A stretch of 64,000 nucleotides of DNA from an uncultured Nitrospirales bacterium (GCA_958295805.1 OY282373.1:2451001-2515000), one strand, 5' to 3'; numbered from the stretch's first letter, positions 55,041-63,128 are shown. The notes: a model not told the origin generated them from the sequence alone. Numbers and translations are program-made.

Positions 55041-57602
55041 TTAGAAGAACCATTGGGCACGGAAGAAAAAGGATCGGGGCGTATTGGCATGAGAGACACC
55101 CAAGCCGATACTTTGCTCTCCAACGTTTAAGAACTCCCGTTGATCGAAGATATTGACCACGTCAAATCCGACCAACAGTTTTTGCTTGGTCGATACGGGA
55201 AATACGCGGGTCATGGACACGTTGTACGTCGTATGTGAATCCGCGTGTCCCGAATTGGTTTTGGCACCGTTCGGGGTTTTCCGGAGACCGGAGCCGTACA
55301 GCATTTGTCCGGTGATCGTGGTCCGTTGCCAAGGACGATAGGTGAGCACGGCCGAACTGGTCATGGTTTGACTGTGATCGCAAAAGACGCCTTCACTCGT
55401 TCGAATATCGTCCAATTCATGCTCGTGTAACAAGAAGTGTCCCGATTGCAACCCGTACCCTTTGCATTGCCCCCACGCCACGTTGGCACGGGCAGCGAGC
55501 ACGTCCGTCAGTCTTGCTTTCAGACTGCCTTCGATTCCGCGTTGCCAGCCGCGTTCAAACGCAAAATAATTCAGCATCGGCGTGGTATTGAATTGATGGG
55601 CGTCAGCCTGGTTGGTGCTGAACTTGTAATACCCGGTCACTTGGAGAGTCGCCCGGTCACCAATCGCGTGTTTCGATCCCAGTTCAACGTAATGCGACCG
55701 CTCTGCTTTGGTTTTGACATTGGTCCGGTTCTCGGCCGCAGCCGTGGTGTCCTCGGTATTGAGGGCTTGAAATGGAATGCTCTCCAGATTGGGAGGCGTA
55801 AATAATCGTCCATAAAACGCATGAAACGCATGATGGTCGTTAGGCGTATAGGTGACGCCCACGCGAGGACTGACCTGCATGGCGTTGATGTACCCGTGAA
55901 CATGATCCAGACGGAGGCCCACGTTCAGCGTCCAATGCTCATGAGGTTTGAATTGATCCTGAATCCAGAATTCTTCCCGATATCCAGTAATCCGGCGATC
56001 GGCATTGCGGGTCAGGACCCCGCCCGTCGGCTCACGATGTCCATGTTCGTGGGATGCACCTTCATCCTCGTCGTGCCCTTCCTCGTCGTGCTCATCCTCG
56101 TCGTGCTCATCCTCGTCGTGCTCATCCTCGTCGTGCTCTTCCTCGTCGTACCCTTCCTCCCCCTCTTCTTCACGGGCAAACGCAAACAATCGGGTTTTAT
56201 TCTTTGCCGATGTCCGATCAAGCTGGAAACCGATTTTGATCATGTGTCGGGGATTCAGCACGTGGGTGTAATCCATCCGCACGCCACCGGCAATTCCCCA
56301 CCGGTCCTGATGTCCCGCAGAAAACGGTTCTCCTTCGTCCCGGGTATAGGCCAACACGTGATAGGGATCGGTCGTAAACGTCGCCCGACTGTGCCGGAAG
56401 TAGCCGGCCAGGCTGAAAAACCGATTCGCATCCACGTCGTGTCGCCACACCAGATGGGAGTATTGGTTATGTTCTTGCTGGTTTTCATCAACGCCTTCGG
56501 AGGGCTTCGGTACAAACTGTGGGTCGGTGTGGTCCCGGATCAATTCTTCAATCTCTTCGTTCGGCGACAGACCCGGTTGAGTGGGAATCTGATAGTCCGC
56601 CACGCTGTTCAAGATCAACCACGTGACGTTGTTGCGGTTGTTGAGTTGGTAGTCACCACGCAGGTAGGTCTGGTTCCGCTCGCCGTCGCCGTGAAAGATG
56701 GATTGTCCCAACGTGGGCGGATCAATCCCCCGATTGGTCTTCAGGTAATTATTCATCACGTAAAACCGGAACCGATCCCCCATTGTCCCGCCGTATTCAA
56801 ACGACGGCAACACCGATTCATTTGACCCGCCGAAGACCTGGAGCGACCCGAAGCCCGGCTTCGTTCCGCTTTTGCTGGTGACGTCGATCACCGCGGCGGT
56901 CCGGTTCCCGTATTGCGCCTCCATGCCGCCGAGAATGATGTCCGCTCGCTCCCAGACTCGTGGATGAATCAGGTCCGTAAACTGCGCCGTGATGGTGTCC
57001 GGAATGGGCACACCGTCGATCCGCAATTGGAGATTCGCATGGTCCTGTCGAATGTGGACTTGTCCGAGGCTGCCGTTGACCGCGCCTGGAATGGTGAGTA
57101 AGACGTCGGCAACGTCCAGATTGTTTCCTCGCGGCAGCGATGCAATGTCTTTTCGGCTGACGGCGTAGGTTTCACTTGAGGAATCGGGTTGAATCGGCAA
57201 GAACGGCGCCGTCACCTCCAAGGCAATCTCCCGGGTCTCCGTCAGGGTCAACACCACGGGAGTCGGCAACGCCGTCCCGCTTTCGATGATGACGTGCTCG
57301 CTGCGATACGTTTCCTGGATCGCGCTTATGGAAAACGCGCCTGCTTGAGGAGCCACAAGCATAAACTCCCCGGCGTCGTTGGTTGATTCAGTGGTTACCA
57401 ACGTTCCTTCCTGATCGCGCAACTCCACCACGGCTTGGCTCACGCGCCGCAAATCGGCAGTTTGAACGTATCCGGTAATGGTCTGGTTCTCAAGGTCGGC
57501 CAAAACGTCTTCGGTGCCACAGACCATGAGAACACAAGCTAAACAACTTACGAGTAAGAGAACGCGTCCAACGTTTGTCCCGTCTTGCTCTCTATTCGAC
57601 AT
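55041..57602 (-). CDS. TonB-dependent outer-membrane receptor with Asp/Glu/His-rich loop
   Basis: The 853-residue protein is a TonB-gated importer. It has a signal peptide (VGRVLLLVSCLACVLMVCG) and an N-terminal carboxypeptidase-regulatory-like fold (ITGYVQTADLRRVSQAVVEL). A plug domain follows (YAVSRKDIASLPRGNNLDVA, ..., LRIDGVPIPDTI, ..., GNRTAAVIDVTSKSGT), then a large barrel ending in RAQWFF. Around residues 475-525 a long loop is almost all Asp, Glu, His and Gly (DEDEH repeats, then HEHGH), well suited to capture divalent metal, as in ZnuD-type zinc receptors. ATG 57600-57602 follows GGAGG and is preferred to longer starts. It lies downstream of a His-rich exported protein and upstream of the TonB-C-like gene. 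Confidence 0.9.
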   Translation of the reverse strand: MSNREQDGTNVGRVLLLVSCLACVLMVCGTEDVLADLENQTITGYVQTADLRRVSQAVVELRDQEGTLVTTESTNDAGEFMLVAPQAGAFSISAIQETYRSEHVIIESGTALPTPVVLTLTETREIALEVTAPFLPIQPDSSSETYAVSRKDIASLPRGNNLDVADVLLTIPGAVNGSLGQVHIRQDHANLQLRIDGVPIPDTITAQFTDLIHPRVWERADIILGGMEAQYGNRTAAVIDVTSKSGTKPGFGSLQVFGGSNESVLPSFEYGGTMGDRFRFYVMNNYLKTNRGIDPPTLGQSIFHGDGERNQTYLRGDYQLNNRNNVTWLILNSVADYQIPTQPGLSPNEEIEELIRDHTDPQFVPKPSEGVDENQQEHNQYSHLVWRHDVDANRFFSLAGYFRHSRATFTTDPYHVLAYTRDEGEPFSAGHQDRWGIAGGVRMDYTHVLNPRHMIKIGFQLDRTSAKNKTRLFAFAREEEGEEGYDEEEHDEDEHDEDEHDEDEHDEEGHDEDEGASHEHGHREPTGGVLTRNADRRITGYREEFWIQDQFKPHEHWTLNVGLRLDHVHGYINAMQVSPRVGVTYTPNDHHAFHAFYGRLFTPPNLESIPFQALNTEDTTAAAENRTNVKTKAERSHYVELGSKHAIGDRATLQVTGYYKFSTNQADAHQFNTTPMLNYFAFERGWQRGIEGSLKARLTDVLAARANVAWGQCKGYGLQSGHFLLHEHELDDIRTSEGVFCDHSQTMTSSAVLTYRPWQRTTITGQMLYGSGLRKTPNGAKTNSGHADSHTTYNVSMTRVFPVSTKQKLLVGFDVVNIFDQREFLNVGEQSIGLGVSHANTPRSFFFRAQWFF
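56062..56151 (-). repeat. Six 15-bp units encoding the DEDEH loop
   Basis: A 15-bp unit (CTCGTCGTGCTCATC on the plus strand) recurs at 56062, 56077 (variant), 56092, 56107, 56122 and 56137. It translates on the minus strand as repeats of HDEDE. Slippage would change the loop by five residues at a time without breaking the frame, so metal capacity of the receptor could vary between strains. Confidence 0.85.
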
Positions 57603-57699
57603 ATCAAATCCTCCCCTGCGTCTGAATCCAGAATGATTAAACGTCTCCATCAGCGAAACTCCACCGGCAAACCTGATGGGGAAACAGCCTGTGACTGGA

Positions 57700-58032
57700 T
57701 TAGAGGAATAGAGGAGGACCGCGAGATTCGTGGAAGGCACGGTCTAGAGAAGAAACAACAACATTCGGGGAGTGCCATCGACCATGATGGACGCAAAGTG
57801 GCGTCGCTATTTTTTGATGGCCGAAATCGACTGATCCATTCCCGTGAGCCTGCACCCACTGACAGAGGTCAAAATCCGAATGCTCATGCCCGTCATGATC
57901 GAGGTTGCCAAAGATATGGTGGACTTCCAAAGCCCCGGCAAAGGGGAGAAGACAGAGAAACGCGGCCACGACCATGGCAGCCGTGAGGGAAACCCCGCGT
58001 GAATGAGGGCAACAACGTCGAGAGTGCAACAT
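57700..58032 (-). CDS. Small exported His-rich protein ahead of the receptor
   Basis: The 110-residue product has a signal-like N-terminus (VSLTAAMVVAAFLCLLPFAG). The mature region is rich in His, Asp and Cys: VHHIFGNLDHDGHEHSDFDL, then CQWVQAHG, then CVHHGRWHSP. Small proteins of this type, DUF2946-like, often precede metal receptors. The family assignment is tentative. ATG 58030-58032 is chosen because the upstream ATG at 58056 falls inside the predicted -10 box; ATG 58041 is also possible. No clear Shine-Dalgarno sequence is present. It precedes the receptor gene by about 97 nt. Confidence 0.6.
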   Translation of the reverse strand: MLHSRRCCPHSRGVSLTAAMVVAAFLCLLPFAGALEVHHIFGNLDHDGHEHSDFDLCQWVQAHGNGSVDFGHQKIATPLCVHHGRWHSPNVVVSSLDRAFHESRGPPLFL

Positions 58033-58054
58033 GATTAACATGATTCGGAGCAGC

Positions 58055-58105
58055 ATCCTAGCAACTGAACCGACGGGCTGTCAACTATTGCAAATGATTG
58101 GCAAT
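58055..58105 (-). promoter_or_regulatory. Promoter with 19-bp Fur/Zur-like box before the metal operon
   Basis: On the minus strand, TTGACA (58079-58084) and TAGGAT (58055-58060) are separated by 18 nt. Two bases upstream of the -35 lies ATTGCAAATGATTGGCAAT (58087-58105), a palindrome with only two mismatched pairs. Its core TGCAAAT-G-ATTGGCA has the 7-1-7 form of Fur-family boxes. It should control the exported protein, receptor and TonB-C-like genes. Confidence 0.65.
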
Positions 58106-58144
58106 TACCGTTTCGGCCGTAATGAGGAATCCTTAAAAACCTGG

Positions 58145-58204
58145 CTTCCCGTTCGCACGAGAATGACAAGAGGGGGGACGGGCATGACAATGGGGGGCGG
58201 GAAT
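58145..58204. repeat. Degenerate ATTCCC-type palindrome with G-rich units
   Basis: CTTCCCGTTCGCACGAGAAT (58145-58164) is a decayed form of the palindrome at 59426-59445. It is followed by two units of the type GACAAGAGGGGGGACGGGCAT, as found there. It lies left of the IS30-type element. Confidence 0.75.
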
Positions 58205-58278
58205 GTATGCAAACGGTAAAGGATCGATGCTCAGTGCGAACCCGATGCCCCTCCTCTTCTCACCCTCACCTCCGTAGC

Positions 58279-58297
58279 GGCGCCATCTCATGGCGCC
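58279..58297. repeat. Perfect 8-bp inverted repeat, 3-nt loop
   Basis: GGCGCCAT and ATGGCGCC are separated by CTC, giving a compact hairpin on either strand. No U-run follows, so it is not a clear terminator. It lies in 58205-58400, a stretch without a gene between the repeat cluster and the IS left end. Confidence 0.6.
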
Positions 58298-58400
58298 TCC
58301 TCATAGGATGCGAACGATCGTCTGTGGGCGTTCATGAATTCATCCACAGCCATCGTTTCTTGGTTTTGAGGATTCTTGGCAAACACCCTGGATTCTCTAA

Positions 58401-59421
58401 ATTCACAAACGAAGTGCAACACCTTGCTAAGGTGTTGTCATGGGCACCCACTATCACCACCTCACCCTGGAAGACCGATGTGACATGGCCCGACTATACG
58501 CCGCCGGGCGCTCGCTCCGGCAAATCGCGGCAGCTTTGGATCGCCCGCCATCAACCGTGGCTCGCGAAATGAAGCGCAATCGCTCCCGCACCGAGGGCTA
58601 CCAGCCCCGCTATGCCGAGCAGCAGGCCCGCGCCCGCCGGTGGCGCGGGGCCAAGCTGGATCGCGATGCCCCCCTCCGCACCACAGTCCTCACCCACCTC
58701 CAACAGGGCTGGACCCCCGAGCAAGTCGCAGGCCGCCTCGCCCGCGACGCCGGGCGCCCCGTCCTCTCGCACGAAACCATCTACCGCTTCCTCTACGCTC
58801 AGATCACCCGGACGAAAACCTATGCCTGGCGCCACTATCTCCCTCACGCCAAAGCCACCCGCGGCCGCCGACGCACACGTCGCAGCCCCGCCGCCTTGAT
58901 GGCTCACCGCCGCCCCCTCGCCGACCGCCCCGCCGCCGCCGCTGACCGCCAGACCCCGGGCCACTGGGAAGCCGATCTGATGCTCTTCCGCACCTACGGC
59001 CAAGCCGTCCTCACTCTCCACGAACGCACCTCCCGCCTTCTCCTCGCCGTGCGCCCCCCGGGCAAAGCCGCCGCTCCCATCGCCCATGCCCTCACCCACC
59101 TCCTCACGCCCGTGCCCCCTCACGGCCGCCAGACCGTCACCTTCGACAATGGGACGGAATTCGCCTATCATCACCGCCTCCATGCTCTCGGCATCGAGAC
59201 CTTCTTCTGTGACCTTTACGCCCCCTGGCAGAAAGGCGGCGTCGAGAACGCCATCGGCCGCCTGCGTCGCACCCTGCCCCGTAAAACCGACTTGGCGACT
59301 CTGTCCGACCAGCGGTTTCATCACCTAGTCCACGCTTACAACCACACCCCGCGGAAATGCCTCGGGTATGCCACCCCCGCGGAGATTTTTATCCACCAAG
59401 TGTTGCACTTGAAATGTGAAT
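58401..59421 (+). mobile_element. IS30-family insertion sequence
   Basis: The ends are imperfect inverted repeats. The left end is ATTCACA, four variable bases, then AAGTGCAACAC (58401-58422). The right end carries the same elements inverted at about 59400-59421. They enclose one transposase gene, and the ~1,020-bp length suits the family. I see no clear target-site duplication. The right end lies 4 bp from a 20-bp palindrome, in keeping with the known preference of IS30-type elements for palindromic targets. Confidence 0.82.
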
Positions 59422-59447
59422 CCACATTCCCGTTTGCACGGGAATGA
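58440..59447 (+). CDS. IS30-family transposase
   Basis: The 335-residue enzyme begins MGTHYHHLTLEDRCDMARLY with an N-terminal HTH (SLRQIAAALDRPPSTVAREM). It has a second helical DNA-binding part (LQQGWTPEQVAGRLARDAG) and an rve-type catalytic core. The DDE triad is visible at Asp179 (HWEADLM), Asp236 (VTFDNGTEF) and Glu269 (KGGVENAIGRLRRTLPRKTD). No frameshift is present, so it may be active. The last residues (LKCESTFPFARE) are encoded by the right terminal repeat and the palindrome next to it, so the stop codon lies outside the element, an odd readthrough end. Confidence 0.93.
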   Translation: MGTHYHHLTLEDRCDMARLYAAGRSLRQIAAALDRPPSTVAREMKRNRSRTEGYQPRYAEQQARARRWRGAKLDRDAPLRTTVLTHLQQGWTPEQVAGRLARDAGRPVLSHETIYRFLYAQITRTKTYAWRHYLPHAKATRGRRRTRRSPAALMAHRRPLADRPAAAADRQTPGHWEADLMLFRTYGQAVLTLHERTSRLLLAVRPPGKAAAPIAHALTHLLTPVPPHGRQTVTFDNGTEFAYHHRLHALGIETFFCDLYAPWQKGGVENAIGRLRRTLPRKTDLATLSDQRFHHLVHAYNHTPRKCLGYATPAEIFIHQVLHLKCESTFPFARE

Positions 59448-59579
59448 CAAGAGGGGGGACGGGAATGACAAAGGGGGGCGGGAGTGACAGAGGGGGGCGG
59501 GAGTGACGAAGGGGAGCGGGCATGACAATGGGGGCGGGCATGACAATGGGGGACGGGAGTGACAAAGAAGGGCGGGAAC
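59426..59579. repeat. 20-bp palindrome followed by seven G-rich units
   Basis: ATTCCCGTTTGCACGGGAAT (59426-59445) has perfect 8-bp arms. It is followed by seven units of 18-21 bp, each GACA or GACG plus a G-run and GGGxxT (for example GACAAAGGGGGGCGGGAGT). Each unit ends in a partial copy of the palindrome's right arm (GGGAAT or GGGAGT), so the array appears to have grown from the palindrome edge. It fills most of the gap between the transposase and the HIT gene; 59580-59671 shows nothing further. Confidence 0.8.
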
Positions 59580-59671
59580 GTGTTTCATGTGCCACCCTTT
59601 CTTTATTCACGCGAGGGATACTGGCACAAAACAATGCACCATCGGAGAATCGGAAATTCCTTTTCAACCGA

Positions 59672-60079
59672 TTATCGTTCGAGACATCCGGCGATGGTCG
59701 CCGCCAAGTCAGCGCCGTTTTCCATGGTCGTGACTTTCCATCCTATCCCTAAACCGGACCCATCCTCTGCTTTCGGGATGATGTGGAAATGTACGTGCCC
59801 CACGGCTTGGTGAGCAGGGGCCCCATTATTCTGAAGCACGTTGAAATGTCGGGTTTCCGTGGCTTTGAGCACCGCTCGACACAGCCGCGGCAGGACGCGC
59901 CCGATGGCCGCGGCAGATTCATCCGACAGCCGATCCAGCGTTTCAGCCGGTTCTTTCGGAATCACCAGCGTATGGCCTCTAGATAGCGGATTGATATCCA
60001 GGAAAGCCAGAACGTGCTCATCTTCGTACACGCGGTGGCAGGGGATCTCGCCGTTCAGGACTTTTTGAAAGATCGTCAT
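59672..60079 (-). CDS. HIT-family nucleotide hydrolase
   Basis: HIT proteins hydrolyse nucleoside phosphoramidates and related nucleotides. The 135-residue product has the HIT fold with RVYEDEHVLAFLDINPLSRGHTLVIPK. The histidine triad HVHFHI lies at 95-100, with the catalytic histidine in its middle. One N-terminal cysteine (EIPCHRV) corresponds to a zinc-site position in HinT-like proteins, but the other ligands are not evident. It is transcribed alone, divergently from the Cys-cluster gene 147 nt away. Confidence 0.92.
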   Translation of the reverse strand: MTIFQKVLNGEIPCHRVYEDEHVLAFLDINPLSRGHTLVIPKEPAETLDRLSDESAAAIGRVLPRLCRAVLKATETRHFNVLQNNGAPAHQAVGHVHFHIIPKAEDGSGLGIGWKVTTMENGADLAATIAGCLER

Positions 60080-60226
60080 CGAATGCAGAATAAGCCAAAT
60101 TCGCTACACGGAGCAAGGCAGAAATTTTCAATCTTTCCAATGGCGGACTTTCCTGCCGTGCTCCAAGTAATTGACGTTGGGACGATCTCGTATCAAAAGT
60201 CTTGCGGCTGACCGGAAGATTTCCCT

Positions 60227-61051
60227 ATGGTGGAACATCCGACTCTGTTGTCTCCCATGCTGGACACGTGCTTCATGCGTTCGTCGAACACTCACGAGAC
60301 CTTTCGCCTTTCTCTCCCGACCCCTGCCGGGGACCTCCGCGCCGAGATTTCCGTGCCGACCGGGTTTATTCCGATCTCCGACATTGTGCCCCTCATGCGG
60401 TCCCTGGGTGAACAAGCCCTCCAACTCGAAGAAGCGAACACGCAACGGGCAGGGCACACGGTGTCCTGCAGAAAAGGGTGTGCGGCCTGTTGCCGCATGT
60501 TGGTTCCGGTTTCTCCACCGGAAGCATTCAGACTCAAGAACCAGGTTGAGCAATTACCTGGACCCGAACGAGATCGTCTGCTTGAGCGCCTGTCCACGAC
60601 GAAGCACGCCTTGAACGAGGCAGGACTTCTTGGCCGACTGATGCAATTATCCGAAACCCGCACGCAGTTGACCGACGAAGACGTGGAGCCCATGAACCAA
60701 GCCTATTATGCCCAACGCCTGCCGTGCCCCTTTCTTGAGGATGAAGCGTGCAGTATTTATGACTTTCGGCCGGCGGCGTGTCGGGAACTCCTTGTGACCT
60801 CCCCGGCTGAGTTGTGTCTGGACATGGCACGGAATCCCGTCCAACCCTTATCCGTCCCGTTTCGCGTCGCGACGATCTTAAGCCTGACGTGGGCGAAGTT
60901 GACCGGAGGCCCGGCACGATTGATTCCCCTCCCCGTTGCCCTGGATTGGGCGGACCGGCACGCCGATGAAAACAGACCGCACGAAACGGGGAAAACGTTA
61001 CTCGAAATGGGGGTGGAAAAGATTTTAGAATTTCTGCGTCAACGTTCCTAG
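60227..61051 (+). CDS. YkgJ-like Cys-cluster protein (putative zinc/iron chelate domain)
   Basis: The 274-residue product carries the cluster CRKGCAACC (Cys81, 85, 88, 89) and a later CPFLEDEACSIYDFRPAACR near 165-190. This is the pattern of the YkgJ/CxxCxxCC family thought to bind a metal or Fe-S centre; its biochemical role is not established. The N-terminal 75 residues resemble no domain I know. ATG 60227 is the first reasonable start; ATG 60257 is an alternative. It is divergent from the HIT gene. Confidence 0.75.
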   Translation: MVEHPTLLSPMLDTCFMRSSNTHETFRLSLPTPAGDLRAEISVPTGFIPISDIVPLMRSLGEQALQLEEANTQRAGHTVSCRKGCAACCRMLVPVSPPEAFRLKNQVEQLPGPERDRLLERLSTTKHALNEAGLLGRLMQLSETRTQLTDEDVEPMNQAYYAQRLPCPFLEDEACSIYDFRPAACRELLVTSPAELCLDMARNPVQPLSVPFRVATILSLTWAKLTGGPARLIPLPVALDWADRHADENRPHETGKTLLEMGVEKILEFLRQRS

Positions 61052-61174
61052 CACCTGCACTTCGCTTCCACCGGCCGTGTCCCGATGGATCGCCATCTTG
61101 ACAAGCCGACAAGCCGTTGTGATAGAAGAGTGTGTCCGTGACCGTAATCCCGTCGAAGACGAGGCTGATTCCCC

Positions 61175-61621
61175 ATGCGAGTTTTTCTATACGCCGACAA
61201 TCTGAATCCCTCTCAACTGAAGAGACGAGCCCCGGAGCACAAGTTTTTATTCAAAGCGTACCTGCCGGACCACACCATTCACTTTTGTCGGTTTTCGTCG
61301 CAATGGCGATGCGGCCTGGCCAGCATTACGCCTTCACAAGGCGAGCGCGTGTGGGGCGTCGTGTTTGAACTCACCGACGAAGATTTGAAGATTCTGGACA
61401 CCTTTGAGGGAGAAGTCCCCGAAGGCGCGTTCCGGCACCTTGAAGCCACGGTGGTCACGGAAGACGATCACAAAGAACTGGTCACCACTCACGCGGCCAC
61501 TCCCATCGGCAAATTTCGCGTCAAGGATCACTACCTCGATTTTGTCATCAAAGGAGCCACGCACTGGGAATTGCCGGAAGAATGTCTTGACACGTGGGAA
61601 CTGTTTCGCCCCCGGACGTAG
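61175..61621 (+). CDS. Gamma-glutamylcyclotransferase-like protein
   Basis: The 148-residue product has the AIG2/GGCT fold pattern: an N-terminal FLYADNLNPSQLKRR in place of the usual YGSNL loop, then WGVVFELTDEDLKILDTFEG. These enzymes cyclise gamma-glutamyl groups to 5-oxoproline. The glycine and serine of the binding loop are replaced here (YADNL), so substrate and even activity are uncertain. It starts at ATG 61154-61177 region's clear initiator, ATG 61175. It reads in the same direction as the ferredoxin and MoaB genes that follow. Confidence 0.75.
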   Translation: MRVFLYADNLNPSQLKRRAPEHKFLFKAYLPDHTIHFCRFSSQWRCGLASITPSQGERVWGVVFELTDEDLKILDTFEGEVPEGAFRHLEATVVTEDDHKELVTTHAATPIGKFRVKDHYLDFVIKGATHWELPEECLDTWELFRPRT

Positions 61622-61675
61622 TTCACCACGCACCACGGTCCACGCCCTCACGTTCACTCAGCGAAAGGAGTGGTC

Positions 61676-62002
61676 ATGCCTAAGCCGAAATATCACATCG
61701 TCGTATGTACCAACACCAGACCGCCGGGCCATCCTAAACCCTCGTGCGGAGGGTCGGGATCTCAGAATATTCTCATGAATCTCAACATGGGGCTCATGGA
61801 ACGCGGGATTCAGCCCGGAGAGGTGATCGTAACCGGCAGTTCCTGCCTTGGGCCCTGTGAACAAGGCCCCACCGTGGTGGTGTATCCGGACGGCACGTGG
61901 TACACGCAGGTCAAAGAAGAGCACGTGTCCTTGATCCTTGATGAACACATCAAGAAGGGAACACCCGTCGCGCAATTACACCCCGATTCAATTTGGTCCT
62001 GA
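61676..62002 (+). CDS. Thioredoxin-like [2Fe-2S] ferredoxin
   Basis: The 108-residue product has four cysteines at 11, 24, 57 and 61 in the spacing of thioredoxin-like 2Fe-2S ferredoxins (C-x12-C ... C-x3-C, here SSCLGPCEQGP). It also has GVTVYPDGxWY-like VVVYPDGTWYTQ. It is a soluble electron carrier of undetermined partner. ATG 61676 is chosen because AAGGAG lies five nt upstream; an upstream GTG is less likely. moaB follows 19 nt later, so they form a likely operon, which hints at a link with molybdoenzyme metabolism. Confidence 0.88.
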   Translation: MPKPKYHIVVCTNTRPPGHPKPSCGGSGSQNILMNLNMGLMERGIQPGEVIVTGSSCLGPCEQGPTVVVYPDGTWYTQVKEEHVSLILDEHIKKGTPVAQLHPDSIWS

Positions 62003-62021
62003 GAATTATCAAGGTCTCACC

Positions 62022-62564
62022 ATGGCCGACCAGCACGACTCCCCGACTCGCGCAGCGGAATCGCCGTCCGCCGACCACAAAGCGCATGGTCCCGCGTCCG
62101 TGGCGTGTCGCGTTATTACCTGTAGCGATACCCGGACGCCGGAAACCGATACAAGCGGGCAACTCATTCGAGCTTTGCTCGAAGAAGCCGGGCATCGAAT
62201 CCATGCGTATCACGTCGTAAAAGATGAGCCGACCCACGTGCGGTCGCTCATCCGACAATCCGGCGTGGATGACACGTTGGACGCGCTCATCATCAACGGC
62301 GGCACCGGCATGTCGCAACGGGATTCCACGTTTGAAGCCGTCAACGCGCTGCTGGAAAAACACATCCCCGGCTTCGGCGAACTCTTCCGATCGTTATCCT
62401 ACAAAGACATTGGGTCATCAGCCATGCTAAGCAGAGCACTAGCCGGCCTTTATCGAGGGAAAGTGATTTTTTCGATTCCCGGATCAAGCGGCGCGGTTCG
62501 ATTGGCCATGGAAGCCCTCATTCTTCCCGAACTTTCCCATCTTGTCGGGGAAATACGGAAATAA
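62022..62564 (+). CDS. moaB: Molybdenum cofactor biosynthesis protein MoaB
   Basis: MoaB/MogA-type proteins adenylylate molybdopterin before metal insertion. The 180-residue product has the MoCF-binding pattern: VITCSDTRTPETDTSGQLIR, the INGGTGMSQRDST motif, and the late FSIPGSSGAVRLAMEALILP. ATG 62022-62024 has AAGG upstream; the ~30-residue N-terminus is polar and probably disordered. No other moa gene is in the window. Confidence 0.92.
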   Translation: MADQHDSPTRAAESPSADHKAHGPASVACRVITCSDTRTPETDTSGQLIRALLEEAGHRIHAYHVVKDEPTHVRSLIRQSGVDDTLDALIINGGTGMSQRDSTFEAVNALLEKHIPGFGELFRSLSYKDIGSSAMLSRALAGLYRGKVIFSIPGSSGAVRLAMEALILPELSHLVGEIRK

Positions 62565-62631
62565 CGTCCCCCCACTTACGTGTTCCTAACAGACACTTGC
62601 CCGACTGTATCTTTTGGGATACGATTGGCTG

Positions 62632-62922
62632 ATGATTGAGGTTCGCCAAACCGATGTCTATGCTCGATGGTTCAGGCGGCTTCGGGACAGACAGGTAAGA
62701 GCGCGTATCAACGCTCGTATCAGGCGGCTGTCGTTGGGCAATCCCGGAAATGTTCGAGCGGTCGGGGAGGGCGTCTCGGAACTTCGCATCGACTATGGCC
62801 CTGGCTATCGCGTTTACTTCATACAGCGAGGGCAATTTTTGGCGCTCTTGCTAGCTGGTGGCGATAAGAGTACCCAGGATCAGGATATTGAAAAGGCGCG
62901 CAATCTGGCGCGAGAGCTATAA
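62632..62922 (+). CDS. RelE/HigB-type toxin (addiction-module killer protein)
   Basis: The 96-residue product has the ParE/RelE-superfamily pattern of the COG3657 group: VYARWFRRLRDRQVRARINA, GNVRAVGEGVSELRIDYGPG, YRVYFIQRGQFLALLLAGG, then KSTQDQDIEKARNLA. Toxins of this group are usually ribosome-dependent RNases. ATG 62632 is taken as the start; TTG 62614 is in frame. The partner antitoxin begins only at 63129, although toxin and antitoxin in this group normally lie a few bases apart. Confidence 0.87.
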   Translation: MIEVRQTDVYARWFRRLRDRQVRARINARIRRLSLGNPGNVRAVGEGVSELRIDYGPGYRVYFIQRGQFLALLLAGGDKSTQDQDIEKARNLAREL

Positions 62923-63128
62923 CGGAAGCATTGCCTTATCCTCCCCGGGAGAAAGAGAGCAATACGCGCCTCGACCTTGCTCTTGGGGGAATAACGGACA
63001 GGAACGGCACGGAGAACGGTATACAGTATTGTCCCAATTTCGGGAAGCAGGTGTGTTTCTGTGAAGAAGGGTCTTGAGGCGATAAACAAGAAATATCCCT
63101 GTTCGTAAAAATTCTAATGGAGGCGGCA
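62923..63128. other. 206-bp insert between toxin and antitoxin
   Basis: The stretch separates two genes that are normally contiguous. It contains an inverted repeat AGAGCAA/TTGCTCT (14-nt loop) near 62956-62983 and a TATACAGTAT sequence near 63021 that could serve in a promoter for the antitoxin. No coding frame with a recognisable product and no clear terminal repeats are visible. Confidence 0.5.

Noticed and set aside
55821-56825. 334-codon plus-strand frame opposite the TonB receptor
   Set aside because: It is antisense to a clearly recognised receptor. Its valine/leucine-rich stretch is the complement of the DEDEH repeat.
58551-59324. 257-codon minus-strand frame inside the IS element
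   Set aside because: It is the complement of the transposase with its intact DDE motif, and is a Gly/Ala-rich shadow.
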